From NCBI RefSeq assembly GCF_018967845.1, contig NZ_JAHLZZ010000001.1, forward strand, positions 1,736,001 through 1,800,000: DNA of 64,000 bases. Direction: 5' to 3'. The notes under the pieces are model-generated. The model saw nothing but the letters and a program-made list of their open reading frames with translations, had not been told where the DNA came from and did no database searches. A program made the translations under genes and the position numbers. This document shows, in pieces, positions 51,885-59,814 of the stretch. Numbering within the stretch: the first letter of the stretch is position 1; the number at the start of each line of letters is the position of its first letter. Source of the DNA: Hymenobacter siberiensis (GTDB taxonomy: Bacteria; Bacteroidota; Bacteroidia; Cytophagales; Hymenobacteraceae).

Positions 51885-52307
51885 ATGCAAATGCCGCGCC
51901 TCCTCCGCCTCCTCGTGTGCCTGCTCGCCCTCGCCGAAGCCAGGCCCGCCGCCGCGCAAATGCGCGACGCCGAAAGTGCAACCCCGCGCGTGCCCGTATC
52001 CTTCGCCGATGGCCCGGCCAGCATCCCGGTGGCGGCGGCGCTTTCAGTGGCGCAGTATCACTAGCTGCTGCGCGACCTCACCACCACGCTGTAACTCCAG
52101 CCCCAGCAAGTGGTGGCGGTGCGCCAGGCACTGGCCGCCCGCCTGGCCGCAGCCCATCCGGCCTCCTCAGCCACTACCGCCACGCCGGAGGCCGCCGACC
52201 AGGTCCTGCGGGCGCAGCTCACGGCCATACAGGTGCTGCGGCTGGAGCAGTGGCAGGTCGCCCAACCCGACGACCAGCGCATCAGCCTGCTGGCCGCCGG
52301 GCGGTAA
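51885..52307 (+). pseudogene. Small exported protein broken by TAG and TAA
   Basis: From the ATG at 51885 the frame has a signal peptide (MPRLLRLLVCLLALAEARP AAAQ) and a short mature part (FADGPASIPVAAALSVAQYH), then TAG at 52062-52064 and TAA at 52092-52094. It continues LQPQQVVAVRQALAARLAAAHP...VLRLEQWQVAQPDDQRISLLAAGR to a normal stop. Both stops are one C-to-T change from Gln codons (CAG and CAA), fitting the Gln-rich surroundings. The family is unknown; the helical, Gln/Ala-rich body resembles small periplasmic helical proteins of the Spy/CpxP kind, but I cannot confirm this. Confidence 0.6.
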
Positions 52308-52353
52308 AGATTTAGTATTGCCACTCCCCTTAATCATCCCATTGTTTTTTGCC

Positions 52354-52485
52354 GTGCAGCGCTTCGAAGACGAATTTGACACCCAGCTCCGGTTACTATT
52401 GAAAGCCGATGAATATGCCCGGCTGCAGGCCAAGCCGGCGGCCCAGCGCCGGGCGCGCCGTCCCGGCCGCCGGCCAGCCAACTGA
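52354..52485 (+). CDS. Possible 43-residue small protein
   Basis: From a GTG at 52354 the frame reads VQRFEDEFDTQLRLLLKADEYARLQ and ends in an Arg/Pro/Ala-rich tail. A TTG at 52342 would add LFFA. The helical acidic first half looks coding, the tail less so. There is no family, and the start codon is uncertain. Confidence 0.25.
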   Translation: MQRFEDEFDTQLRLLLKADEYARLQAKPAAQRRARRPGRRPAN

Positions 52486-52540
52486 GCAGCTGGCAGCCCG
52501 CGCCAGCCATGCCGCTGTTATCGCCTTATCCCTTACGAGT

Positions 52541-52777
52541 ATGAAAAAGCAGGCCTATCGTATTTTGCGCCGCATTTTCCGGCGGCACTTCATTGCGCCG
52601 TCCTGCCTCATACCGCGTCGCCGGCTGAGTGCCGTGTTTGCCAGTGAGGTGGAGCGCAACGAGCTGTACTGCGAGGTAGAGCAGGCGTGCTACGTGCAGC
52701 TCGACGATGCCGAGCTGCGGCGGGCCGAAACGTTTCAGGCGCTGGTGGCCTACGTGGTGCGCTGCCTGGTGGCGTAG
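52541..52777 (+). CDS. Small protein resembling the second half of an acyl carrier protein
   Basis: A 78-residue protein from the ATG at 52541 (MKKQAYRILRRIFRRHF). After a basic N-terminus it reads VERNELYCEVEQACYVQLDDAELR and AETFQALVAYVVRCLVA. The spacing of the acidic helix, the x-VQLDD-x turn and the closing helix resembles helices II-IV of acyl carrier proteins. The phosphopantetheine Ser (DSL) is missing, with Glu-Val-Glu at that place. It could be a non-carrier ACP-fold regulator or an unrelated helical protein. Confidence 0.5.
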   Translation: MKKQAYRILRRIFRRHFIAPSCLIPRRRLSAVFASEVERNELYCEVEQACYVQLDDAELRRAETFQALVAYVVRCLVA

Positions 52778-52785
52778 GGGCCGCG

Positions 52786-53394
52786 CTAGAGGCGGCGCAG
52801 GCCGGCGGTGGCGGCGGCATCGCCGGGCCGGATGAGCAGGGCCTTGGTGTAGAGGGCGCGGGCTTCGGCTTTCTTGCCGAGGTTGAGGTAGGCCCAGGCC
52901 AGGGAGATGTTGGAATCGTAGTCGAACGGGTAGAGATTGACGACGTGCTCGAAGTAGCGGGCGGCCTGGCTGTAGGCCTTGCGGTTGAGGTAGATAACGC
53001 CGGTCCAGTAGTTGGCCTGGGTATTCTGGGGGTCTACTTTGAGAATGGTTTCGTAGGTGCTCAGCATCTTCTCAATCTGGCCTAGCGCGTTCAGGGGCTT
53101 GATGAGGCCGAACTTGGGCTCGATGGCGTAGGGGCGCTGCTCCACGGCCTTCTGGTAGTGGGCGGCGGCGGCGGGGTAGTTTTTGGCTAGGAAATAGAGC
53201 CAGCCCAGGCGCAGGTTCTGCTCGTAGGTGCCGGTGTAGATGCTTTTGATGGGCGCAATGGCGTCGGCGTAGTCGGCCTTGGCCTCGGCGGCGTAGCTGG
53301 TGGCAAAGGCGGTAGTCTGGTCCGGAGCCTGGGCGGCGGCCGGCACAGCATACACGAGGGCAGCGGTGGCGAAAGTCAGCTTTACCAGGTCCAT
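52786..53394 (-). CDS. Exported TPR-repeat protein
   Basis: A 202-residue protein with a signal peptide (MDLVKLTFATAALVYAVPAAAQ) and about four tetratricopeptide-like units: LRLGWLYFLAKNYPAAAAHYQKAVEQRP, ANYWTGVIYLNRKAYSQAARYFEHV and ISLAWAYLNLGKKAEARALYTKAL (each given in part). It is probably periplasmic and serves as a protein-interaction scaffold. Its start overlaps the end of the outer-membrane protein gene by 13 bases, so the two are translationally coupled and belong to the reverse-strand operon that begins at 60050 or 56956. Confidence 0.8.
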   Translation of the reverse strand: MDLVKLTFATAALVYAVPAAAQAPDQTTAFATSYAAEAKADYADAIAPIKSIYTGTYEQNLRLGWLYFLAKNYPAAAAHYQKAVEQRPYAIEPKFGLIKPLNALGQIEKMLSTYETILKVDPQNTQANYWTGVIYLNRKAYSQAARYFEHVVNLYPFDYDSNISLAWAYLNLGKKAEARALYTKALLIRPGDAAATAGLRRL

Positions 53395-54566
53395 GCGAGG
53401 GCGGTACTAAGAGATTGCAAGTTATACAGGGAGCCGTTGATGGCATCGCGGCGGCGCTCCAGGCCGTAGCTCAGGCGCAGCGAGAGCCGCTCGGGCAGCA
53501 AAATAAGCAGGCCGGTCCCGGCGCGGGCCTGCAAGGGGTCGAGTAGATTGTACACGTATAGTCCATCGAGCTCGGCCAGCACCGGCACCTGGCCCAGGCC
53601 GCCGTACACATCGAGCCAGGCGCGGCGGTGCAGCCGCCCGCCCGCCCCCAGCAGCGCATGCGGGTGGCTGCGGCCGTTGGAGCGCACCACGCTGGCCTGC
53701 CCGAAGCCATACAGGCGCAGGTTGCCGAGCGGGTACACGGTCAGGCGCAGGTTAGTTTGGGCGCGGGCAGTATCGGTGAGGGTGCCCACGTACTGGCCCA
53801 GCTGCGCCGTCCAGTGGGGGCGGGCGTAGGCCAGGGCGGCATAGCCAAGGTGGCTGCTGCTGGTTTCGAGGCGGCCAAAATCGCTGTCGAGGAAATGGTA
53901 GCCGAGCAGTGCCCGCCAGCGCGGCGCCAGCTGGCCGGCCAGCTGGGCGTAGTACCCGTTCTGGCGCACGGGGTAGGAGGTGCCACGGCCGCGCTGCTGG
54001 CGGTCGGGCAGCTCAATGTTCTGGCCGAAGTAGCTAATGCTCTGGCTCAGGCTGAGGCGGGGGCTGAGGCGGGTGCCCACGCCCAGGCGCAGGAAGCCGG
54101 CCGGTCCCCGATGCTCCTGGCGGGTGGTCTGGCCACTGGCCTCCACCTCCACCCGGCTCAGCAGCTGGAAGCCGTTGAGATGCAGTGGGCGGCGCAGCGA
54201 GTCGGGCAGGTCGCGCGCCACCAGGGCGGCGGGGCCGGGCTGGTTCAGGCTGAGGTAGGCCAGGGCCAGGCCGTAGCGGGCGGTGATATCAACCGGGTTT
54301 TCGCGCAGGGCGCGGCCGTAGTGCCAGGTGGCCTGCGCTGGGCGGTCGCGGGCCAGGGCGGCCTGGCCCAGCCGGCGGCGCAGGGCCGGGTAGTCGAGCC
54401 CGAGGCGCAGGGCGGTGCCTCCCACCGAGTCGAGCGCGGCCCAGCGGTACTGCCCGGCCAGGGCCTGGGTCAGGCTGTCGGTGGTTTGATAATCGGGCAC
54501 TGGGGCCTGGGCGTGGGCGGCGGTGGTTCCGGCCAGCAGTACCAGCAGCAGGGCTAATTTCCTCAT
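53382..54566 (-). CDS. Outer-membrane beta-barrel protein with N-terminal TPR-like region
   Basis: A 394-residue protein from the ATG at 54566 with a signal peptide (MRKLALLLVLLAGTTAAHAQ). Residues about 30-150 are helical and TPR-like (ARDRPAQATWHYGRALRENP, ITARYGLALAYLSLNQPGP). Residues 180-394 show alternating amphipathic strands (FLRLGVGTRLSPRLSLSQSI, YYAQLAGQLAPRWRALLGYH, LSLRLSYGLERRRDAINGSL) and a C-terminal aromatic end (ALAWTW), the profile of an outer-membrane barrel. The start overlaps the upstream fusion gene by four bases and the 3' end overlaps the TPR gene, a compact operon. Confidence 0.75.
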   Translation of the reverse strand: MRKLALLLVLLAGTTAAHAQAPVPDYQTTDSLTQALAGQYRWAALDSVGGTALRLGLDYPALRRRLGQAALARDRPAQATWHYGRALRENPVDITARYGLALAYLSLNQPGPAALVARDLPDSLRRPLHLNGFQLLSRVEVEASGQTTRQEHRGPAGFLRLGVGTRLSPRLSLSQSISYFGQNIELPDRQQRGRGTSYPVRQNGYYAQLAGQLAPRWRALLGYHFLDSDFGRLETSSSHLGYAALAYARPHWTAQLGQYVGTLTDTARAQTNLRLTVYPLGNLRLYGFGQASVVRSNGRSHPHALLGAGGRLHRRAWLDVYGGLGQVPVLAELDGLYVYNLLDPLQARAGTGLLILLPERLSLRLSYGLERRRDAINGSLYNLQSLSTALAWTW

Positions 54567-56956
54567 GCGCCGGCTACTGAGCAGGTGAGGGTGACGCTGC
54601 CGGTGGCACGGCGCACGCGCAGCTCGGCGAGCCGGCCTTCGGTAAAAAGCAGCTCGGCAGCCTGTACCTCGCGGGCGCGGCCAAAGCCTGCCACCACCAC
54701 ACGGCTGCGCAGCCGCACCGGACCGCCGGGCCAATGGCCGGCCGTGGCGGGTAGTTCCTCGGCCCAAAAAGTGGGGCGCAGGAAACGGTAAAATGGGGCC
54801 AGCACATCCTGCGCCCAGGTAAGAGCCGGGTTGTGCACCACGGTCAGCGGAAACTCGTCGTGCACGACCTGGCCCGGCAGGCCGGCCAGCGGCACCCGGT
54901 AGGCGGCCTGGTAAAGCAGAAAGAGCCACGAGCTTTCATCGCCATAAAAAGCCGTGCAGTAGAACACCGACTCATCGCCCCCGAAGTAGAGCACCGCTCC
55001 CGTGCGCTGGCAGCGCAGATAGGCCAGGTTGTAGGCATCGGTGAATACTTCCCAGCGCTGGGCCGGGGCGGTGGGCGCGGCGGCATCGCGCACGTCCAGC
55101 GCGTAGCCGGGGGGCAGGCGCAGGGCCTGGCTCAGAGTGCGGTTGAAGGTGGGCGGGCGCACGATTTCGCCCGCCACGGGCACGGCAAAGTGCCGGAGCT
55201 GCGGCATTTGGGAAGCAGCAAAAGCAGGGGTTTCGGCCGGGCGTGTTGTTCCATCGGGGGCGTAGCTCATCCTAGCCGGCGAATCCAATGCAGCATTTGC
55301 TTGCCCATAAATGCTTGCTGATAAATTTATTGACTGAGCAAGCTGCTGCCTGAGCTTCCGCGACGGCGGGGTTGGCTGTGCGGGAATACTGGCCGCGCTC
55401 ACCCCCGCCGCTGCCACGAAATACGCCAACGGGTAGGCCAGCGTGCGCGAACCCAAGTAGGGAGTGGCCTGCACTTGGAAGTGCAGGTGCGGCTCGGGCG
55501 AGCGCCCCGAGCTGCCGCAGGTACCAACGATGTCGCCGCGCCGTACGTAGTCGCCCACCTTCACCGGCACCGAGTGGGCGCGCAGGTGCGAAAGCTGGGT
55601 GAACAGCCCGGCCGCATGGCGGATTACGACGGTATTGCCCCAGTTCTCGCGGGTGTTCACCTCGCCGATGGCATTGTCTTCGATGTGCTGAATGACTTCC
55701 TGCACCACACCGTCGGCGGGGGCCAGCACGGGCTTGTTGTAGGCGTAGTAGTCGCTCAGGGCGCGGCCGGTGCCGTGGTAGGTGCGGCCGTCGGCGTCAG
55801 TGATGGCGAAGTCCAGAGCCTGGCCCCAGTCGCCGAGGTGGGTAGGGCCACCGTCGGTGTAGCCCTGGGTGCAGGTCCACGCGCCCAGGAAGGGCAGGGT
55901 GAGGGGCACCGCGCCCTGGTGGGCCAGCCGCACCCGGGCCGTGGCGTAGGCGTAGAGGTTGCGCTCGGGCGAGTAGCGCTGGATGGGCGTGAGCACCAGT
56001 CCCGCGCCCGGCCGCTCGCGCAGCAGTAGCACGTAGAGGAACAACAAAGCCGTGGCGCAGTAGGGCAGCGACAGCGCCGGCAGTCCCAGCCGGTCCAGCA
56101 CCGTAGTGCAGCCGGCTAGCACCACCACCGTCATGGGCACGCTCAGTAAGGCCCACCCGTAGCTGGCCGCCGAGGGAATGACGAACACGCCGCCCACGGC
56201 CACGGCCGCCACCACGTAGTTGGCCCCTAGGTTATAATCGGGCGGCCCGCTGCCCGCCGGCCCGGTGAGCAGCAGCAAGCCATATGCTCCCAAAAAGCCC
56301 AGCACCGATAGCGAAAACGCAATGCGCGAGTGCCACAGCAGCCCCATCGCCACCAGCAGCCCGCCCAGCGCACTGTCCTGAAATAGCACCGCGCTCAGCG
56401 CCCGCAGGTACGTAGCCAGCAGCGGCGGCCAGGGCCAGTCGCCCACCCATTGGGCGGCCGTGGCCAGCCGGGGGCCGCCCAGGGCGTAGGCATCGTTCAG
56501 CCAGTAGATGCCGCTTTCGGCCGCCGGCAGGTGCAGCAGCGGCCCGGCTCCCAGCAGCAGCACCCATACCGTGCCCACAAACGGCACCGACAAAAACGGC
56601 AGTCCCCGCCCGCCCAGCCAGCCGCCCAGGGCCACGCTCAGCAGCAGGGCCAGGCCCGCGCCCACCACCACCAGCCCCGCCAGCCCCCAGCCCGGCGCGA
56701 AAAACGAGGCCAGCCCCAGCCCGGTAAGCAGGGCGTTGAAACTGTAGGCACCGCTGGCGGTCCATTCCTTATTGAAGCCGCCCAGCTGCGCCCCGGCCAC
56801 CGCCAGGCAGGTGCTGACCAACCCCGCCGCCCCCACCACCGGGTGCCCAAACGACACTAGCAGCAGCACCGCTGCAAAGCCCCGATGCTGCGAAAAGAAC
56901 AGCATGGCGTAGCTGTGCAGCACGGCGCGAAGGAAGGATGTAAGGGTAGGAGTCAT
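54563..56956 (-). CDS. Urea-transporter-like membrane protein fused to an M23 peptidase
   Basis: A 797-residue fusion. Residues 1-330 are a polytopic membrane domain with urea-transporter (UT/SLC14) features: internal duplication, AYSFNALLTGLGLASFF near 70 and the second-half counterpart DYNLGANYVVAAVAVG. Residues about 375-500 are an M23/LytM-type metallopeptidase: GDWGQALDFAITDADG, GRWx-like core VLAPADGVVQEVI, NTVVIRHAAGLFTQLSHL, and the zinc HxH in PEPHLHFQV near 490. Residues 500-797 are an unknown domain. Its end overlaps the barrel gene by four bases. It may couple solute passage to cell-wall or peptide processing. Confidence 0.82.
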   Translation of the reverse strand: MTPTLTSFLRAVLHSYAMLFFSQHRGFAAVLLLVSFGHPVVGAAGLVSTCLAVAGAQLGGFNKEWTASGAYSFNALLTGLGLASFFAPGWGLAGLVVVGAGLALLLSVALGGWLGGRGLPFLSVPFVGTVWVLLLGAGPLLHLPAAESGIYWLNDAYALGGPRLATAAQWVGDWPWPPLLATYLRALSAVLFQDSALGGLLVAMGLLWHSRIAFSLSVLGFLGAYGLLLLTGPAGSGPPDYNLGANYVVAAVAVGGVFVIPSAASYGWALLSVPMTVVVLAGCTTVLDRLGLPALSLPYCATALLFLYVLLLRERPGAGLVLTPIQRYSPERNLYAYATARVRLAHQGAVPLTLPFLGAWTCTQGYTDGGPTHLGDWGQALDFAITDADGRTYHGTGRALSDYYAYNKPVLAPADGVVQEVIQHIEDNAIGEVNTRENWGNTVVIRHAAGLFTQLSHLRAHSVPVKVGDYVRRGDIVGTCGSSGRSPEPHLHFQVQATPYLGSRTLAYPLAYFVAAAGVSAASIPAQPTPPSRKLRQQLAQSINLSASIYGQANAALDSPARMSYAPDGTTRPAETPAFAASQMPQLRHFAVPVAGEIVRPPTFNRTLSQALRLPPGYALDVRDAAAPTAPAQRWEVFTDAYNLAYLRCQRTGAVLYFGGDESVFYCTAFYGDESSWLFLLYQAAYRVPLAGLPGQVVHDEFPLTVVHNPALTWAQDVLAPFYRFLRPTFWAEELPATAGHWPGGPVRLRSRVVVAGFGRAREVQAAELLFTEGRLAELRVRRATGSVTLTCSVAGA

Positions 56957-56973
56957 AACGGCGCGGCTGGCGT

Positions 56974-57078
56974 AACCTCACCCCCGACCCACTCTCCAAA
57001 AGAGAGGGGCACCGGAAATACTTCGGTTACGGGTCGTCAGGCTCCCCTCTCCTGGGGAGAGGGGCCGGGGGTGAGGTT
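56974..57078. repeat. Paired inverted GC-rich palindromic elements
   Basis: The left end AACCTCACCCCCG and right end CGGGGGTGAGGTT are perfect complements. Each is joined to a CTCTCC/GGAGAG hairpin. It lies between the decarboxylase and the urea-transporter fusion and has the same family as the elements at 25451-25586 and 62127-62228. Confidence 0.8.
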
Positions 57079-57098
57079 TTCGGGGAGGGCGATGAAAG

Positions 57099-58445
57099 TT
57101 AAGGAAGCAGGTGCGCCGGCACCCGCTCCAGCTGCTGCAGGTACTCCAGCGTTTCGGCGGCTCTTATTATATGCACCGCGCCGGCCTCGTCAATCATCAC
57201 TACGTTGGGCCGCAGGTTGATGAACTGCTGCCACTGGCTCATGTTGTATGCGCCCACTTTGTGCACCACCACGGTATCGCTGGGGGCGAGCAGGGGCAGG
57301 GCGATGCTGTTGCGGAGCTGGTCGATGTTCATACAGAGGGGGCCGTAGAGCACGGTGGGCTCGGTTTGGTCCGAGAATTCGCGGGTGGGGCTGATGTGGT
57401 GGTCGTACCAAAAGGAGGTGAAGAGCAGGTTCACCCCGAAGTCGAGGATGGTGGCGCGGCGGCCGTCGGCCAGGCGCTTGTTGGCCAGCACCGAGCCGAT
57501 GAGCGAGCCCGCGTCGTCCACCAGCGCCCGGCCGGCTTCCAGCACCAGCAGCGGCAGCTCATCGGCCGGGAAGCCTGCGCCGAGCAGGGCCCCGGTGATG
57601 GCTTCGGCGTATTCGTCGAGCGGCGGCACGGTATCGGCGGCGGGAAGGTAAGCGCCTTTCAGGGTGTTGGTGGAAGGGAAGCCGCCGCCCAGGTCGAGGT
57701 ACTGCACGGCCGTGTTCAGCTCGCGCCGGCAGCGCCGGGCCAGCGCTGCCAGCTTGGTGGCCGCCACGCCATACGCCTTGGGCTGGAGCACATAAGTTCC
57801 GATGTGGCAGTGCAGCCCCACCAGCGCCAGCCGCCCCGAGGCCACCACGCGGCCCAGGGCCTGCCAGGCCTCGCCATTCTCCAGGTTGAAGCCGAACCGG
57901 TCCCACTGCGGGTAGATGCCCGCGTCGAGATTCACGCGCAGGGCCACGCGGGGCCGGCTGGCGCGGCCGGCGGCCACGTCCAGCAGCAGGTGCAGCTCAT
58001 CGGCATTGTCGAGGTGAATGACGGCATCGACCGCGCAGGCCCGCTCCAAATCGGCGCGCCGCTTGCCGGGGCCGTTGAAGAGAATGTGCGGGCCGGGCAC
58101 GCCGTTCAGCAAAGCCTTTTCCAGCTCCATGCCGCTCACCACCTCCGCCCACGCGCCCTCCTGGTGGAAGGTGCGGCACACGGCGTTCAGATAGTTTGTT
58201 TTGTACGACCACGCCAGCTGCACCGCCGGGTAGCGCGTGCCAAAGGCCCGCACCGCCGCCTGGTAGCTGCGCCGCAGCTGCCGCTCGCTCAGCACAAAGA
58301 GCGGCGAGCCGAACCGGGCCACCAGCTCCGCCACGGCTACGCCATCGAGGGCGGCCGTGGGTGCGGCCCCGGCGCGCGGCCCAAACTTGTGCAGCGCGCC
58401 GGCCGTGAGCTTGCGCAGGGTAGGACGTTCGTAGGGGCGTTTCAT
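57099..58445 (-). CDS. PLP-dependent decarboxylase (DapDC / ornithine-decarboxylase fold III)
   Basis: A 448-residue protein from the ATG at 58445 (MKRPYERPTLRKL). Catalytic and PLP-contact elements of the alanine-racemase-fold decarboxylases are visible: Lys82 in LAWSYKTNYLNAV, VGLHCHIGTYV near 225, YLDLGGGFPS near 262, LLVLEAGRALVDDAG near 318 (EAGR for the usual EPGR), YGPLCMNIDQL near 382 and GAYNMSQWQQF near 410. It probably decarboxylates a carboxy-amino acid or peptide-linked residue. It differs from housekeeping LysA in several motifs and lies in a locus with ATP-grasp and PqqD genes. Confidence 0.85.
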   Translation of the reverse strand: MKRPYERPTLRKLTAGALHKFGPRAGAAPTAALDGVAVAELVARFGSPLFVLSERQLRRSYQAAVRAFGTRYPAVQLAWSYKTNYLNAVCRTFHQEGAWAEVVSGMELEKALLNGVPGPHILFNGPGKRRADLERACAVDAVIHLDNADELHLLLDVAAGRASRPRVALRVNLDAGIYPQWDRFGFNLENGEAWQALGRVVASGRLALVGLHCHIGTYVLQPKAYGVAATKLAALARRCRRELNTAVQYLDLGGGFPSTNTLKGAYLPAADTVPPLDEYAEAITGALLGAGFPADELPLLVLEAGRALVDDAGSLIGSVLANKRLADGRRATILDFGVNLLFTSFWYDHHISPTREFSDQTEPTVLYGPLCMNIDQLRNSIALPLLAPSDTVVVHKVGAYNMSQWQQFINLRPNVVMIDEAGAVHIIRAAETLEYLQQLERVPAHLLP

Positions 58446-58472
58446 GGATGGATAATAATGTGCCAGCGGACA

Positions 58473-58682
58473 ACTCCCCTCCTCGGCTGAGGAGGGAATA
58501 CTGGCGCGAAGCGACAGCTGGGGTGGTTGAATCGTTGAACGACTCGCGGCCGCACCAGCCGGGCATCGTTTGGGCGTGATTCGGCCGCACCAGCCGGGTG
58601 TCGTTCGGGTGTCGTTCAACGCGGTCAACCACCCCCGTTGCCGCTACGCGGCAATATCCTCTCCTCAGCCGAGGAGGGGAGC
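58473..58682. repeat. 210-bp MITE-like inverted repeat, copy 2
   Basis: It has the same plan as 49584-49805: outer ends CTCCCCTCCTC / GAGGAGGGGAG, then GGGGTGGTTGAATCG and GTTGAACGAC on the left, with GTCGTTCAACG and TCAACCACCCCC on the right. The centre carries a direct repeat of GGCCGCACCAGCCGGG. It lies between the ATP-grasp and decarboxylase genes. Confidence 0.75.
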
Positions 58683-59762
58683 TCAAAGTTCACCCAGCGC
58701 GGCCACTTGCTGGAATTCGGTGTGGTCGGTAATCAAATCCCAGGCGTAGCGCACGAACATCTTGCCCACGGCATAGCCTTCCATCATCGGCACGGGCAGG
58801 GCCAGGGCCAGGCGGAGCAGGGCGGCGGGCTGGTTTTGGCCGGCGGCGGCCGTGAGGTATATCCAGGCCGGGAAGCGGGGGTTGATTTCGAGAATCACCA
58901 GCTCATTCGTGGCCGTGCGAATCAGCTCTAGCTCGAAGCCACCGCGCCAGCGGGTGGCCTCGGCAAAGCGGCGGGCCAGGGCCAGCAGGGCCTCATCCTC
59001 CAGGGTGATGCCGGCCCAGGCTTTGCCCCGGTCCGTGATGGTGAGCTTGCGCATGGGCACTGCGCTCAGGGCGCGGCCGTGCCCGTCGCCCAGCCCGGCA
59101 ATGTTGATTTCCTGCCCCGCCACAAACTGCTGTGCGATGAGTGGCATGCCCCACAGCCCGCTCAGCCGCGCAAACGCCTGCTCGGCCTGCGCCAGCGAGT
59201 GCACCACGGCGGCATCGTAGTAGCGGCCCTTCAGTACCAGCGGCCAGCCCAGGGTTTCGGCGGCAGTCGTTATTTCAAAAGCGCTGTGCAGCGGCCGGCT
59301 GGCGGGGGTGCTGAAGCCGTGCGCAGCCCCGAAGGCGGCAAGGTTCAGCTTGTCGCGGGCGTCGAGCTGGGCCAGTGTGGGCAGAAACGTGTGGATGCCC
59401 AGCGCCCGTAATTCTGGCTCCAGCTTGATGAAGTTGAACAGCTCGGCATCGAAGTTGGGGATGAGCACGGCCACTTCCTCCCGCTCGCGGATGTGGGCCA
59501 GCCGCGCCAGTAGCGCCGCCGTGCCCGCCGCCGGGTAGGGCAGCTGGTAGGACTTATCCACCAGCTCACGCAGGTAAATGCCCGGCTCCAACGCCTCATA
59601 GCTCAGCCCGATGATGCGCAGGTCGAAATCCGTGCTCTCGCGCAGGGCGCGGATAACGGCCACGCCCGGGCCGGGGCTGTCGGTGGCATTAAGGCCGGTC
59701 ACGGCCACGGTGAGGCGCGGCCGGGTGTTGGAAGCGGGAAGCGGGGAGTGGGGAGTGGGCAT
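58683..59762 (-). CDS. ATP-grasp carboxylate-amine ligase-like protein
   Basis: A 359-residue protein. The pre-ATP-grasp domain reads RLTVAVTGLNATDSPGPGVA near residue 17, resembling carbamoyl-phosphate-synthase-type ligases. The ATP-grasp core has WPLVLKGRYYDAAVV near 180, PLIAQQFVAGQEINIAGLGD near 210, and the metal site GGFELELIRT...LVILEINPRFPAW near 280-305. Such enzymes form amide or peptide bonds through an acyl phosphate. The first 16 residues (MPTPHSPLPASNTRPR) are encoded by a short-unit repeat and are probably not native. It ends about nine bases from the pqqD-like gene and pairs with it. Confidence 0.85.
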   Translation of the reverse strand: MPTPHSPLPASNTRPRLTVAVTGLNATDSPGPGVAVIRALRESTDFDLRIIGLSYEALEPGIYLRELVDKSYQLPYPAAGTAALLARLAHIREREEVAVLIPNFDAELFNFIKLEPELRALGIHTFLPTLAQLDARDKLNLAAFGAAHGFSTPASRPLHSAFEITTAAETLGWPLVLKGRYYDAAVVHSLAQAEQAFARLSGLWGMPLIAQQFVAGQEINIAGLGDGHGRALSAVPMRKLTITDRGKAWAGITLEDEALLALARRFAEATRWRGGFELELIRTATNELVILEINPRFPAWIYLTAAAGQNQPAALLRLALALPVPMMEGYAVGKMFVRYAWDLITDHTEFQQVAALGEL

Positions 59763-59814
59763 TGGCGCAGGTTACTTTTTGTTGCCCGCTCCCTGCTCCT
59801 CACTTCCCGCTTCC
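59729..59814. repeat. Inverted short-unit repeat joining the ATP-grasp and PqqD-like genes
   Basis: The left arm TGGAAGCGGGAAGCGGGGAG... (59729-59761) and right arm (59783-59814) are complementary at roughly 85 percent of positions. The left arm is translated as the ATP-grasp N-terminus and the right arm as the PqqD-like C-terminus (EAGSEEQGAGNKK). Confidence 0.7.

Noticed and set aside
10403..52094. TAG (amber) recoding as a sense codon, suggested by several genes with in-frame TAG.
   Set aside because: Intact genes in the window, including purF, the ZorA-like gene and the ZorB-like gene, end in TAG at the expected place, and one broken gene also has TAA. Nonsense mutation explains the data better.
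57111..58490. Long forward open frame of about 459 codons opposite the PLP decarboxylase.
   Set aside because: It is a shadow of the GC-rich decarboxylase codons: low-complexity Gly/Val/His composition and no motif, while the other strand has a full set of catalytic motifs.
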